Below are positions 44,744-54,429 of a stretch of 64,000 bases of DNA, one piece after another. Each line of letters opens with the position of its first letter. The first letter of the stretch is position 1. The notes beneath the pieces were generated by a model that made no database searches, was not told where the DNA came from, and saw only the letters and a program-made list of their open reading frames with translations. A program made the translations under genes and the position numbers. Source of the DNA: Caballeronia grimmiae (lineage in GTDB: Bacteria; Pseudomonadota; Gammaproteobacteria; Burkholderiales; Burkholderiaceae); the NCBI RefSeq assembly GCF_000698555.1, contig NZ_JFHE01000023.1:17513-81512 (forward strand). Direction: 5' to 3'.

Positions 44744-45495
44744 GCGGCTTTCGCACATTGTTCTACAAGGAACTGCTGCGCTTCTGGAAGGTGTCGTTCC
44801 AGACGGTGCTCGCGCCCATCGTGACCGCGCTGCTTTACCTGACCATCTTCGGCCACGCGCTGTCGGGCCATGTCCAGGTCTATCCTGGCGTCGGCTATAC
44901 GAGCTTTCTCGTGCCCGGTCTCGTGATGATGAGCGTGCTGCAAAACGCGTTTGCGAATAGTTCGTCGTCGCTGATTCAGTCCAAGATCACCGGCAATCTC
45001 GTGTTCGTGCTGCTGCCGCCCATCGCGCACTGGGAGATGTTCTTCGCCTACGTGCTGGCGTCGGTCGTGCGCGGATTGTGCGTCGGGCTGGGCGTGTTCA
45101 TCGTGACGATATGGTTCATCCCGATGTCTTTTTCTTCGCCGTTCTACATCATTGCGTTCGCGATGCTCGGTTCGGCGATCCTCGGCACGCTCGGCCTGAT
45201 CGCCGGCATCTGGGCCGACAAGTTCGATCAACTGGCCGCGTTTCAGAACTTTCTGATCATGCCGCTCACGTTTCTTTCGGGCGTGTTCTATTCGACGCAC
45301 ACGCTGCCGCCGCTGTGGCGCGCGGTGTCGCATCTGAACCCGTTCTTCTACATGATCGACGGTTTCCGCTACGGCTTTTTCGGCCTTTCCGATGTCAACC
45401 CGCTGGTGAGTCTCGGCATCGTCGGCGGCTTTCTGGCCGTGCTGGCGCTGATCGCCGTGCGTCTGCTCGCGAGCGGCTACAAGCTGCGTCACTAA
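44740..45495 (+). CDS. ABC-2 type exporter permease (YadH-like)
   Basis: The 251-residue membrane protein has six predicted helices and the ABC-2 signature region near LTFLSGVFYSTHTLPPLW. The ATG at 44740 overlaps the ATPase stop. It pairs with the upstream ATPase as a dimeric exporter of unknown cargo. Confidence 0.9.
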   Translation: MSGFRTLFYKELLRFWKVSFQTVLAPIVTALLYLTIFGHALSGHVQVYPGVGYTSFLVPGLVMMSVLQNAFANSSSSLIQSKITGNLVFVLLPPIAHWEMFFAYVLASVVRGLCVGLGVFIVTIWFIPMSFSSPFYIIAFAMLGSAILGTLGLIAGIWADKFDQLAAFQNFLIMPLTFLSGVFYSTHTLPPLWRAVSHLNPFFYMIDGFRYGFFGLSDVNPLVSLGIVGGFLAVLALIAVRLLASGYKLRH

Positions 45496-45514
45496 CTCAT
45501 CTCAAGGACACGTC

Positions 45515-45754
45515 ATGTTGCCGACTCCGGAGCAAGTGAAGGATTACATCGCTGGCGGCTTGCAGTGCCAGCATCTCGAAGTGGAAGGCGACGGTCAGCA
45601 CTTCTTCGCGACCATCGTGAGCGATGCGTTCGTCGGCAAGCGGCTGATCGCGCGTCATCAACTGGTGTACGCGGCGCTCGGCGAGCGCATGCGCGAGGAG
45701 ATTCATGCGCTCAGCATGAAGACCCTCACCCCCGACGAATGGAAATCGGCCTGA
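45515..45754 (+). CDS. ibaG: BolA-family protein IbaG-like
   Basis: A 79-residue BolA-fold protein with the conserved GxxFxxxxVS core (HFFATIVSDAF) and an invariant His in the REEIHALSMKT helix. Such proteins partner monothiol glutaredoxins in Fe-S handling. The linkage mla-ibaG-murA is also found in Escherichia coli. Confidence 0.9.
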   Translation: MLPTPEQVKDYIAGGLQCQHLEVEGDGQHFFATIVSDAFVGKRLIARHQLVYAALGERMREEIHALSMKTLTPDEWKSA

Positions 45755-45903
45755 TCCATCCGGCGAAGCCAACAGGTCACAGTCACTCTCAGCAACACCG
45801 CAACACCCGGCATCACCGGCAGGAAACAGTGCGAATCATTCAAGATAACCGCGGCGCCGAATCTGGCTCCGCAGCAGGACGCTCGGTCGAAGGACAAGCA
45901 ACC

Positions 45904-47175
45904 ATGGACAAACTGGTCATCACAGGGGGCGCGAAGCTCTCCGGCGAAATCGCCGTTTCGGGCGCGAAGAACGCGGCTTTGCCGATTCTGTGCGCGAGCC
46001 TTCTCACCGCCGAGGACGTCCAGCTGTCGAACGTTCCGAACCTCAAGGACGTGCGCACGACGCTCGAACTGCTGCGCCAGATGGGCGTGCAGTCGCAGGC
46101 GCTGCAGGACGGCTGCGTGACGCTGAACGCATCGAAGGTCGACAACCTCGTCGCGCCTTACGAGATGGTCAAGACCATGCGCGCGTCGATCCTCGTGCTC
46201 GGGCCGCTCGTCGCGCGTTTCGGCGAGGCGAAGGTGTCGCTGCCGGGCGGCTGCGCGATCGGCGCGCGTCCGGTCGATCAGCACATCAAGGGTCTGCAGG
46301 CGATGGGCGCGGAGATCAACATCGAGCACGGCTTTATCGAAGCGCGGGCGAAGCGGTTGAAGGGCGCGCGCATCGTCACCGACATGATCACCGTTACGGG
46401 CACCGAGAACCTGCTGATGGCGGCGGTTCTGGCCGATGGCGAGACGACCATCGAGAACGCGGCGCGCGAGCCGGAAGTCAGCGACCTGGCGAACCTGCTC
46501 GTCGCGATGGGCGCGAAGATCGACGGCATCGGCACGGACCGGCTGGTGATTCAGGGCGTCGAGAAGCTGCACGGCGCGAAGCACGCCGTGGTGCCGGATC
46601 GCATTGAAGCGGGCACGTTCCTGTGCGCGGTGGCGGCCGCCGGCGGCGATGTCACGCTGCGTCATGTTGCCCCGTCGCTGCTCGACGCGGTCACGGCGAA
46701 GCTGCGCGAAGCGGGCGTGTCCATCGAGGAAGGCGAGGACTGGATGCGCGTGCGCATGAGCAAGCGTCCCGACGCCGTCAACATTCGCACGTCCGAATAT
46801 CCCGCGTTTCCGACCGACATGCAGGCGCAGTTCATGGCGCTCAACGCGATTGCAAACGGCACCTCGCAAGTCGTCGAGACGATCTTCGAGAATCGCTTCA
46901 TGCACGTGCAGGAGCTGAATCGTCTCGGCGCGAGCATCACGATCGACGGGAAGACGGCGCTCGTCGCCGGCGTCGAGCAACTGTCGGGCGCAAAGGTGAT
47001 GGCCACCGACCTGCGCGCGTCGGCGAGTCTCGTGATCGCGGCGATGTGCGCTGACGGCGAAACGCTGATCGACCGCATCTACCATCTGGATCGCGGCTAC
47101 GACCGCATGGAGTCGAAACTGACGGCCGTGGGCGCGAACGTTCGCCGCATCAAGGGCACGGGGAGCGAGCAATGA
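45904..47175 (+). CDS. murA: UDP-N-acetylglucosamine 1-carboxyvinyltransferase
   Basis: First committed step of peptidoglycan synthesis, transferring enolpyruvate from PEP to UDP-GlcNAc. The 423-residue protein begins MDKLVITGG and has Lys22-Asn23 and the catalytic Cys117 (LPGGCAIGARPVD), the fosfomycin target. A GTG at 45829 would add 25 residues not found in model MurA proteins. ATGA overlap with hisG. Confidence 0.95.
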   Translation: MDKLVITGGAKLSGEIAVSGAKNAALPILCASLLTAEDVQLSNVPNLKDVRTTLELLRQMGVQSQALQDGCVTLNASKVDNLVAPYEMVKTMRASILVLGPLVARFGEAKVSLPGGCAIGARPVDQHIKGLQAMGAEINIEHGFIEARAKRLKGARIVTDMITVTGTENLLMAAVLADGETTIENAAREPEVSDLANLLVAMGAKIDGIGTDRLVIQGVEKLHGAKHAVVPDRIEAGTFLCAVAAAGGDVTLRHVAPSLLDAVTAKLREAGVSIEEGEDWMRVRMSKRPDAVNIRTSEYPAFPTDMQAQFMALNAIANGTSQVVETIFENRFMHVQELNRLGASITIDGKTALVAGVEQLSGAKVMATDLRASASLVIAAMCADGETLIDRIYHLDRGYDRMESKLTAVGANVRRIKGTGSEQ

Positions 47176-47864
47176 GCTCGTTGCCGCAGACCTCATCGTC
47201 GGTCGGCGCGAGCGCGCCGCTCACACTCGCGTTGTCGAAAGGGCGTATCTTCGAGGAGACGGTGCCGCTGCTCGCGGCAGCCGGCGTGCAGGTGGCCGAA
47301 GATCCGGAAAGCTCGCGCAAGCTGATTCTGCCGACGACCAATCCGAACCTGCGCGTGATCATCGTGCGCGCGACCGATGTGCCCACGTACGTCGAATACG
47401 GCGCGGCGGACTTCGGCGTTGCGGGCAAGGACGTGCTGATCGAACACGGCGGCAGCGGTTTGTATCAGCCGATCGATCTCGACATCGCGCGCTGCCGGAT
47501 GTCGGTCGCGGTCAAGGCCGGCTTCGACTATGCAAACGCAGTGCGTCAGGGCGCGCGTCTGCGCGTCGCGACGAAGTACACGCAGACGGCGCGCGAGCAC
47601 TTCGCGGCGAAGGGCGTGCACGTCGATTTGATCAAGCTGTACGGCTCGATGGAACTCGCGCCGCTCGTCGGCCTGGCGGATGCGATCGTCGATCTGGTCA
47701 GTTCGGGCGGCACCCTGCGCGCCAACAATCTGGTCGAGGTCGAAGAAATCATGCAGATTTCGTCGCGTCTCGTCGTGAATCAGGCGGCGCTGAAGCTGAA
47801 ACGCGCGGCGCTCAAGCCTTATCTCGACGCGTTTGAGCGCGCCTCGGCCGGCACGAACAACTAG
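47172..47864 (+). CDS. hisG: ATP phosphoribosyltransferase, short form
   Basis: Catalyses the first step of histidine synthesis. At 230 residues it lacks the C-terminal regulatory domain, so by family knowledge it needs HisZ, which is not in the window. The N-terminal ~20 residues precede LTLALSKGRIF, the usual start of the fold. It overlaps murA by ATGA, which leaves no room for a his leader attenuator. Confidence 0.95.
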   Translation: MSSLPQTSSSVGASAPLTLALSKGRIFEETVPLLAAAGVQVAEDPESSRKLILPTTNPNLRVIIVRATDVPTYVEYGAADFGVAGKDVLIEHGGSGLYQPIDLDIARCRMSVAVKAGFDYANAVRQGARLRVATKYTQTAREHFAAKGVHVDLIKLYGSMELAPLVGLADAIVDLVSSGGTLRANNLVEVEEIMQISSRLVVNQAALKLKRAALKPYLDAFERASAGTNN

Positions 47865-47907
47865 GGCGGCCGCATCGCGCGGTGCGCCACAGCACACGGA
47901 AACCAGC

Positions 47908-49230
47908 ATGTCTATCAAGATTCGTAAGCTCGATTCCAGCACCGTCGGTTTTCAGAAGGCGCTGCGCGCGGTTCTCGCGTTCGAAGCGAGCGAGGATGAC
48001 GCCATCGAGCGCGCCGTCGCGCAGATTCTCGCGGACGTGAAATCGCGCGGCGACGCCGCCGTGCTCGAATACACGAACAAGTTCGATCGCCTGAAGGCGG
48101 AAAGCGTCGCGGCGCTGGAACTGCCTGTTTCGGAGATGGAAGCCGCGCTCGAAGGGCTCGAGCCGAAGCGCCGCGCGGCGCTCGAAGCAGCGGCGGCGCG
48201 TGTGCGCGGCTACCACGAGAAGCAGCGCATCGAATGCGGAAGCCATAGCTGGCAATACACCGAAGCCGACGGCACCGTGCTCGGCCAGAAAGTCACGCCG
48301 CTCGATCGCGCCGGTATCTACGTGCCGGGCGGCAAGGCGGCGTATCCGTCGTCGGTGCTGATGAATGCGATTCCGGCGCGCGTCGCGGGCGTCAAGGAAA
48401 TCGTGATGGTCGTGCCGACGCCCGACGGCGTGAAGAATCCGCTCGTGCTCGCCGCGGCGCTGCTCGGCGGTGTGGACCGCGTGTTCACCATCGGCGGAGC
48501 GCAGGCGGTCGGCGCGCTGGCCTACGGCACGGAATCCGTGCCGGCGGTCGACAAGATTTGCGGGCCGGGCAACGCGTATGTCGCATCGGCGAAGCGGCGC
48601 GTGTTCGGCACCGTCGGCATCGACATGATCGCGGGGCCGTCGGAAATTCTCGTGATTTGCGACGCCACCACCGATCCGCGCTGGGTCGCGATGGACCTCT
48701 TTTCGCAAGCCGAGCACGACGAACTCGCGCAATCCATTCTGCTGTGCCCCGATGCGGCGTTCATTCAGCGCGTGGAAGATGCGATCGTCGAACTGCTGCC
48801 CGCCATGCCGCGCCGCGACGTGATTCAACGCTCACTCGAGGATCGCGGCGCGCTGATCAAGGTGAAGGACATGGCCGAAGCCTGTACGATCGCCAACGAC
48901 ATCGCGCCGGAGCATCTGGAAATCTCCGCGCTCGATCCGCATCAGTGGGCCGCGCAGATTCACAACGCAGGCGCGATGTTCCTCGGCCGGTACACCAGCG
49001 AAAGCCTCGGCGATTACTGCGCCGGACCGAATCACGTGCTGCCGACTTCACGGACCGCGCGTTTCTCGTCGCCGCTCGGCGTGTACGACTTCATGAAGCG
49101 TTCGAGCGTGATTGAAGTGAGCGCCGACGGCGCGCAGACGCTCGGTGAAATCGCGGCCGAACTCGCCTATGGCGAAGGCTTGCAGGCGCATGCGAAGAGC
49201 GCCGAATACCGGATGAAAAACCTCGGCTGA
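47908..49230 (+). CDS. hisD: Histidinol dehydrogenase
   Basis: Oxidises histidinol to histidine in two NAD-linked steps using zinc. The 440-residue protein has the signature IDMIAGPSEILVI and zinc-site segments around SQAEHDE and the C-terminal HAKSAEYR. The ATG at 47908 follows hisG by 43 bases. Confidence 0.96.
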   Translation: MSIKIRKLDSSTVGFQKALRAVLAFEASEDDAIERAVAQILADVKSRGDAAVLEYTNKFDRLKAESVAALELPVSEMEAALEGLEPKRRAALEAAAARVRGYHEKQRIECGSHSWQYTEADGTVLGQKVTPLDRAGIYVPGGKAAYPSSVLMNAIPARVAGVKEIVMVVPTPDGVKNPLVLAAALLGGVDRVFTIGGAQAVGALAYGTESVPAVDKICGPGNAYVASAKRRVFGTVGIDMIAGPSEILVICDATTDPRWVAMDLFSQAEHDELAQSILLCPDAAFIQRVEDAIVELLPAMPRRDVIQRSLEDRGALIKVKDMAEACTIANDIAPEHLEISALDPHQWAAQIHNAGAMFLGRYTSESLGDYCAGPNHVLPTSRTARFSSPLGVYDFMKRSSVIEVSADGAQTLGEIAAELAYGEGLQAHAKSAEYRMKNLG

Positions 49231-49280
49231 AGCGGGCCGATCCCATTGACCAAGGCGGACTGAGAGCCGCCGGCGGCTCC

Positions 49281-50357
49281 ATGACGACACCACAAGACAT
49301 CATTCGCCCCGACATCCTCGCGATGACGAGCTATCCCGTGCCCGATTCCACGGGTCTCATCAAGCTCGACGCGATGGAAAATCCGTACACGCTTCCAGCC
49401 GATCTCGCCGAGCGCCTCGGCGCGCATCTCGCGGGCGTCGCGCTGAATCGCTATCCGGCGCCGCGTCCGGCGGACCTCATCGCGAAGCTCAAGCGCACGA
49501 TGCACGTGCCGGACGCCTGCGACGTGCTGCTCGGCAACGGCTCGGACGAATTGATCAGCCTGATGTCGATTGCGTGTGCGAAGCCGGGCGCGAAGGTCGT
49601 TGCACCGGTGCCGGGCTTCGTGATGTATCAGATGTCGGCGGCTTTCGCGGGGCTGGAGTTCGTCGGCGTGCCGCTCAACGCCGACTTCACGCTCAATGCC
49701 GACGCGCTCGTCGCGGCCATCGAAGAGCACGCGCCGGCGCTCATTTATCTGGCGTATCCGAACAACCCGACCGGCACGCTTTACGACGACGCCGACATCG
49801 AACGCGTGATCGCGGCGGCGGGCAGGAGTCTCGTCGTGATCGACGAGGCGTACCAGCCGTTCGCGGAGAAAACGTGGATGCCGCGTGCGGCGGAGTTCGA
49901 CAACGTCGTCGTGATGCGGACGGTATCGAAGCTCGGACTGGCGGGTATCCGCCTCGGTTACATGGCAGGGCGTCCCGCGTGGATCAACCAGTTCGACAAG
50001 GTGCGCCCGCCGTACAACATCAACGTGCTGACGCAAGCCACCGCCGATTTTCTGCTCGATCATCTCGACGTGCTCGACGCCCAGGCTGCCGCGCTGCGCG
50101 AAGAGCGCACGCAACTGGCCCGCGAAGTGGCCGCGCTACCGGGCATGACAGTCTATCCGAGCGCGGGCAACTTTCTGCTCGTGCGCGTGCCGGACGCCGC
50201 GCTGGCGTTCGAAACGCTGCTTACGTCGCGGGTTCTGATCAAAAACGTGGGTAAAATGCACCCGTTGCTTTCAAACTGCGTGCGGTTGACGGTCGGAACC
50301 GCCGACGAGAACGCGCAGATGATCGCCGCGCTCAAGAAACTTTCTACTTTTGATTAA
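49281..50357 (+). CDS. hisC: Histidinol-phosphate aminotransferase
   Basis: A PLP enzyme making histidinol phosphate. The 358-residue fold type I protein has PLP Lys217 (RTVSKLGLAGIRLGY) and the substrate loop YPNNPTG. Confidence 0.94.
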   Translation: MTTPQDIIRPDILAMTSYPVPDSTGLIKLDAMENPYTLPADLAERLGAHLAGVALNRYPAPRPADLIAKLKRTMHVPDACDVLLGNGSDELISLMSIACAKPGAKVVAPVPGFVMYQMSAAFAGLEFVGVPLNADFTLNADALVAAIEEHAPALIYLAYPNNPTGTLYDDADIERVIAAAGRSLVVIDEAYQPFAEKTWMPRAAEFDNVVVMRTVSKLGLAGIRLGYMAGRPAWINQFDKVRPPYNINVLTQATADFLLDHLDVLDAQAAALREERTQLAREVAALPGMTVYPSAGNFLLVRVPDAALAFETLLTSRVLIKNVGKMHPLLSNCVRLTVGTADENAQMIAALKKLSTFD

Positions 50358-50373
50358 GCCTCAAGGAAACACC

Positions 50374-50961
50374 ATGCGCATTGCGGAAGTCGTTCGCAAC
50401 ACCAGCGAAACGCAGATCCGTGTGAAGCTCGATCTGGACGGCGCCGGCAAGCAAAAGCTCGCTACCGGCGTGCCGTTCCTCGATCACATGCTCGATCAGA
50501 TCGCCCGTCACGGGCTGTTCGACCTCGAAATCGAAGCGCATGGCGACCTCCATATCGACGATCACCACACTGTCGAGGACACGGGCATCACGCTGGGGCA
50601 AGCGGTCGCGAAGGCCATCGGCGACCGCAAGGGCATCCGCCGTTACGGACACTCGTACGTGCCGCTGGACGAAGCGCTTTCGCGCGTGGTCATCGATTTT
50701 TCGGGGCGGCCCGGGCTCGAGTTCAACGTGCCGTTCACGCGGGCTCGCATCGGCAATTTCGATGTCGACCTCACGATCGAATTCTTCCGCGGCTTCGTGA
50801 ACCACGCCGGCGTGACGCTGCATATCGACAACCTGCGCGGCATCAACGCGCATCATCAGGTCGAGACCGTGTTCAAGGCGTTCGGCCGCGCGCTGCGCAT
50901 GGCCGTTGAACTGGACGAACGCGCGGCGGGGCAGATTCCATCGACCAAGGGCAGTCTCTAA
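50374..50961 (+). CDS. hisB: Imidazoleglycerol-phosphate dehydratase
   Basis: A monofunctional 195-residue manganese enzyme with repeated metal-binding His motifs (DHMLDQIARHG, DDHHTVED, GINAHHQVE). No phosphatase domain is present. AAGGAAA upstream favours ATG 50374 over 50350. Confidence 0.96.
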   Translation: MRIAEVVRNTSETQIRVKLDLDGAGKQKLATGVPFLDHMLDQIARHGLFDLEIEAHGDLHIDDHHTVEDTGITLGQAVAKAIGDRKGIRRYGHSYVPLDEALSRVVIDFSGRPGLEFNVPFTRARIGNFDVDLTIEFFRGFVNHAGVTLHIDNLRGINAHHQVETVFKAFGRALRMAVELDERAAGQIPSTKGSL

Positions 50962-51015
50962 AAGCTGCAGGCCGATTCGGCGCGATCCTGCGCAAAACCC
51001 GGCTGGCCATCCGCG

Positions 51016-51636
51016 ATGGATCTCTTCAAGTCGTTTATATCCTTGCTCGCGCTGATCAACCCGATCGGCGCGATACCGTTTTTTCTCAGTCTCACCGCGC
51101 AGCAGTCCGATGTGGAGAAGCGCAACACCATCCGCGTCGCGTGCATTTCGGTGTTTTGCGTGATCGCCGTGACCGCGCTGCTCGGACAGCAGATCATCGC
51201 GTTCTTCGGCATCTCGGTGGGATCATTCGAAGTCGGCGGCGGCATCATCATGTTGCTGATGGCGATCAGCATGTTGAACGCGCAAATCGGCAACGCGCGC
51301 TCGACGCCGGAAGAGCGCATGGAAGCCGAGGAGCGCAACAGCGTCGCCGTCGTGCCGCTCGCGATTCCGCTGCTCACCGGGCCGGGATCGATCAGCACGG
51401 TGATCGTCTACGCCGCGAATGCGCAGCACTGGTACGACCGCTTCGGGCTGGTCGTGCTGGGCGGGATCATCGCGGCGCTGTGCTTCGGCGCGCTGAACCT
51501 CGCCGAGCCGATCGCGCGCTGGGTCGGGCGCACCGGCATCAACATCGGCACGCGTCTCATGGGATTGATGTTGTCGGCGCTGGCGGTGGAATTCATCGTC
51601 GACGGATTGAAGGCCCTGTTGCCTACTTTGAAATGA
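51016..51636 (+). CDS. MarC-family integral membrane protein inside the his operon
   Basis: The 206-residue protein has about six membrane helices and MarC motifs (LINPIGAIPFFLSL near the N-terminus, IPLLTGPGSIST in the middle). MarC proteins are of unknown function and are not the mar drug-resistance determinant. It lies between hisB and hisH with an ATGA overlap into hisH, so it is probably translated with the his genes. Confidence 0.9.
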   Translation: MDLFKSFISLLALINPIGAIPFFLSLTAQQSDVEKRNTIRVACISVFCVIAVTALLGQQIIAFFGISVGSFEVGGGIIMLLMAISMLNAQIGNARSTPEERMEAEERNSVAVVPLAIPLLTGPGSISTVIVYAANAQHWYDRFGLVVLGGIIAALCFGALNLAEPIARWVGRTGINIGTRLMGLMLSALAVEFIVDGLKALLPTLK

Positions 51637-52274
51637 AAACTTCGATTGCGATTGTTGATTACGGAATGGGCAACCTGCGCTCGGTGTATCAGGCGCTGAA
51701 GAAGGCCGCGCCGGACGCCGACGTGGCGATCGTCGATCAGCCGCAAGCCATTCATGCGGCCGATCGCATCGTGCTGCCCGGCCAGGGTGCGATGCGCGAC
51801 TGCATGGCGCATCTCGGCGAATCGGGGCTGCAGGAAGCGGTGATGCAGGCGTCGCGCGAAAAGCCGATGCTCGGCGTGTGCGTCGGCGAGCAAATGCTCT
51901 TCGACTGGAGCGAGGAGGGCGACACCAAAGGCCTCGGGCTCTTTCCCGGCAAGGTGCTGCGCTTCCATCTCGAAGGCCGCGTGCAGGACGACGGCTCGCG
52001 CTTCAAAGTCCCGCAAATGGGCTGGAACCGCGTGCGTCAGACGCAAGCGCATCCGGTATGGGACGGCATTGCGGATGGCGCGTTCTTCTACTTCGTGCAC
52101 AGCTATCACGTGGTGCCCGACAATCCCGCGCATACGTCCGGCGAAACCGTCTACGGCGACGCATTCACCTCCGCGGTCGCTCGGGACAACATCTTCGCGA
52201 CGCAGTTTCACCCTGAAAAAAGCGCGGACGCGGGCCTGCGCCTGTATCGGAACTTCGTGCACTGGAATCCGTGA
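51633..52274 (+). CDS. hisH: Imidazole glycerol phosphate synthase, glutaminase subunit
   Basis: Releases ammonia from glutamine and channels it to HisF. The 213-residue class I amidotransferase has the nucleophile Cys83 (GVCVGEQMLF) and the His/Glu pair in QFHPEKS. It starts inside the marC stop. Confidence 0.95.
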   Translation: MKTSIAIVDYGMGNLRSVYQALKKAAPDADVAIVDQPQAIHAADRIVLPGQGAMRDCMAHLGESGLQEAVMQASREKPMLGVCVGEQMLFDWSEEGDTKGLGLFPGKVLRFHLEGRVQDDGSRFKVPQMGWNRVRQTQAHPVWDGIADGAFFYFVHSYHVVPDNPAHTSGETVYGDAFTSAVARDNIFATQFHPEKSADAGLRLYRNFVHWNP

Positions 52275-52402
52275 GACGCACCGCACGTTAGCCGTTCGAC
52301 GTATGCCGGCCGCCGGCAGAATGCTGCAAGACTTGTACTACACTAGCGAGACGGCCCGGGCGGCCGTTCTCATCAATTTCACCCAGACACTACGCGATAC
52401 CT

Positions 52403-53155
52403 ATGCTGCTCATTCCGGCCATCGATCTTAAAGACGGTCAGTGCGTGCGCCTCAAGCAGGGCGATATGGACCAGGCGACCATTTTCTCGGAGGATCCGGC
52501 GGCGATGGCCCGGCATTGGGTCGACAAAGGGGCGCGCAGGCTGCACCTCGTCGATCTGAACGGGGCATTCGCGGGCAAGCCGCGAAACGGCGACGCGATC
52601 CGCGCGATCATCGAAGAAGTGGGCAGCGAGATCCCGGTGCAACTGGGCGGCGGCATTCGCGACCTGAACACGATCGAACGCTATCTGGACGATGGTCTCT
52701 CGTACGTGATCATCGGCACGGCGGCGGTGAAGAATCCGGGCTTTCTGCAGGACGCGTGCACCGCGTTCGCCGGGCACATCATCGTCGGGCTGGACGCGAA
52801 AGACGGCAAAGTCGCCACCGACGGCTGGAGCAAGCTGACCGGCCACGAAGTCGTGGATCTCGGCCGCAAGTTCGAGGACTACGGCTGCGAGTCGATCATC
52901 TATACCGATATCGGCCGCGACGGCATGCTTCAGGGCATCAACATCGACGCCACCGTGCGGCTTGCGCAAGCGGTCAAGATTCCGGTTATCGCGAGCGGCG
53001 GTCTGTCGAGCATCGCGGACATCGAGTCGCTGTGCGAAGTCGAGAGCGAAGGCATCGAAGGCGTGATCTGCGGCCGCGCGATCTACTCCGGCGATCTCGA
53101 CTTCAACGCCGCCCAGACGCGCGCCGACGCGCTGCGCGAAGCGGACGACGCTTGA
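52403..53155 (+). CDS. hisA: ProFAR isomerase
   Basis: An Amadori isomerase in histidine synthesis. The 250-residue beta/alpha barrel has Asp8 (IPAIDLKDG) and the second Asp in VGLDAKDG. The gap before it (129 bases) holds a small hairpin (ACGGCC/GGCCGT, 52351-52367) but no clear terminator. Confidence 0.95.
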   Translation: MLLIPAIDLKDGQCVRLKQGDMDQATIFSEDPAAMARHWVDKGARRLHLVDLNGAFAGKPRNGDAIRAIIEEVGSEIPVQLGGGIRDLNTIERYLDDGLSYVIIGTAAVKNPGFLQDACTAFAGHIIVGLDAKDGKVATDGWSKLTGHEVVDLGRKFEDYGCESIIYTDIGRDGMLQGINIDATVRLAQAVKIPVIASGGLSSIADIESLCEVESEGIEGVICGRAIYSGDLDFNAAQTRADALREADDA

Positions 53156-53248
53156 ATCCCGCTGCTTCGCCTCTCGCGCGAATTGCTTGGTAGCGCGCCG
53201 GGCGGCGCAGGCCGCCCTCACTTGTATCGAACCGGCAGTGGCAAGAAC

Positions 53249-54022
53249 ATGGCTCTCGCAAAACGCATCATCCCTTGTCTCGACGTGACCGCTGGCCGCG
53301 TCGTCAAAGGAGTCAACTTCGTCGAACTGCGTGACGCGGGCGATCCCGTCGAAATCGCGCGGCGCTATGACGATCAGGGCGCCGACGAACTCACGTTCCT
53401 CGACATCACCGCGACGTCCGATCAACGCGATCTCATTCTGCCGATCATCGAAGCGGTCGCGTCCCAGGTCTTCATTCCGTTGACGGTCGGCGGCGGCGTG
53501 CGCGCGGTCGAAGACGTCCGCCGGCTGCTCAACGCGGGCGCGGACAAGATCAGCATGAATTCGTCGGCGGTCGCGAATCCGCAACTCGTGCGCGATGCGT
53601 CGGACAAGCACGGTTCGCAGTGCATCGTCGTCGCGATCGACGCAAAGCGCGTATCGGCGGAAGGCGAGCCGGCGCGCTGGGAAGTGTTCACGCACGGCGG
53701 CCGCAAGGCCACGGGCATCGACGCGATCGAATGGGCGCGCAAGATGGCCGAGCTCGGCGCGGGCGAAATCCTGCTGACGAGCATGGATCGCGATGGCACG
53801 AAGGCTGGCTTCGACCTCGCGCTGACACGCGCCGTCTCGGATGCCGTGCCGGTGCCCGTGATCGCTTCGGGCGGCGTCGGCAACTTGCAGCATTTGGCGG
53901 ACGGCATCGTCGACGGTCGCGCCGACGCGGTGCTCGCGGCGAGCATCTTCCACTACGGCGAGCACACGGTCGGGGAAGCGAAGCGCTTCATGGCCGACCA
54001 GGGCATTTCGGTGAGGATCTGA
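53249..54022 (+). CDS. hisF: Imidazole glycerol phosphate synthase, cyclase subunit
   Basis: Uses ammonia from HisH to form imidazole glycerol phosphate and AICAR. The 257-residue barrel has Asp11 (IIPCLDV) and the catalytic Asp in VVAIDAKR. It is paralogous to the preceding hisA. Confidence 0.96.
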   Translation: MALAKRIIPCLDVTAGRVVKGVNFVELRDAGDPVEIARRYDDQGADELTFLDITATSDQRDLILPIIEAVASQVFIPLTVGGGVRAVEDVRRLLNAGADKISMNSSAVANPQLVRDASDKHGSQCIVVAIDAKRVSAEGEPARWEVFTHGGRKATGIDAIEWARKMAELGAGEILLTSMDRDGTKAGFDLALTRAVSDAVPVPVIASGGVGNLQHLADGIVDGRADAVLAASIFHYGEHTVGEAKRFMADQGISVRI

Positions 54023-54024
54023 AC

Positions 54025-54429
54025 GTGACCGATCAAGCCAGCTGGCTCGACAAGGTGAAGTGGGACGCCAACGGCCTCGTCCCGGTCATCGCGCAGGAGG
54101 CGTCGACGAACGACGTCCTGATGTTCGCGTGGATGAATCGCGAGGCGCTTGCGAAGACCATCGAACTGAAGCGCGCCGTGTATTTTTCGCGCTCGCGTCA
54201 GCGGTTGTGGTTCAAGGGCGAGGAATCGGGGCACGTACAACACGTCCATGACGTTCGCCTGGATTGCGACGAGGACGTCGTGCTGCTCAAAGTCGAGCAG
54301 GTTTCGGGCATCGCCTGCCACACGGGCCGCCACTCCTGTTTCTTCCAGAAATTCGAAGGAACGGCTGACAACGGCGAGTGGATCGCCGTCGAGCCGGTCC
54401 TGAAAGACCCAGAAAGCATCTATAAATGA
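54025..54429 (+). CDS. hisI: Phosphoribosyl-AMP cyclohydrolase
   Basis: A 134-residue zinc enzyme with Cys/Asp metal motifs (RLDCDEDVV, ACHTGRHSCFF). The start is GTG 54025, two bases after the hisF stop. It is a separate gene from hisE, unlike the enterobacterial fusion, and overlaps hisE by ATGA. Confidence 0.94.
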   Translation: MTDQASWLDKVKWDANGLVPVIAQEASTNDVLMFAWMNREALAKTIELKRAVYFSRSRQRLWFKGEESGHVQHVHDVRLDCDEDVVLLKVEQVSGIACHTGRHSCFFQKFEGTADNGEWIAVEPVLKDPESIYK

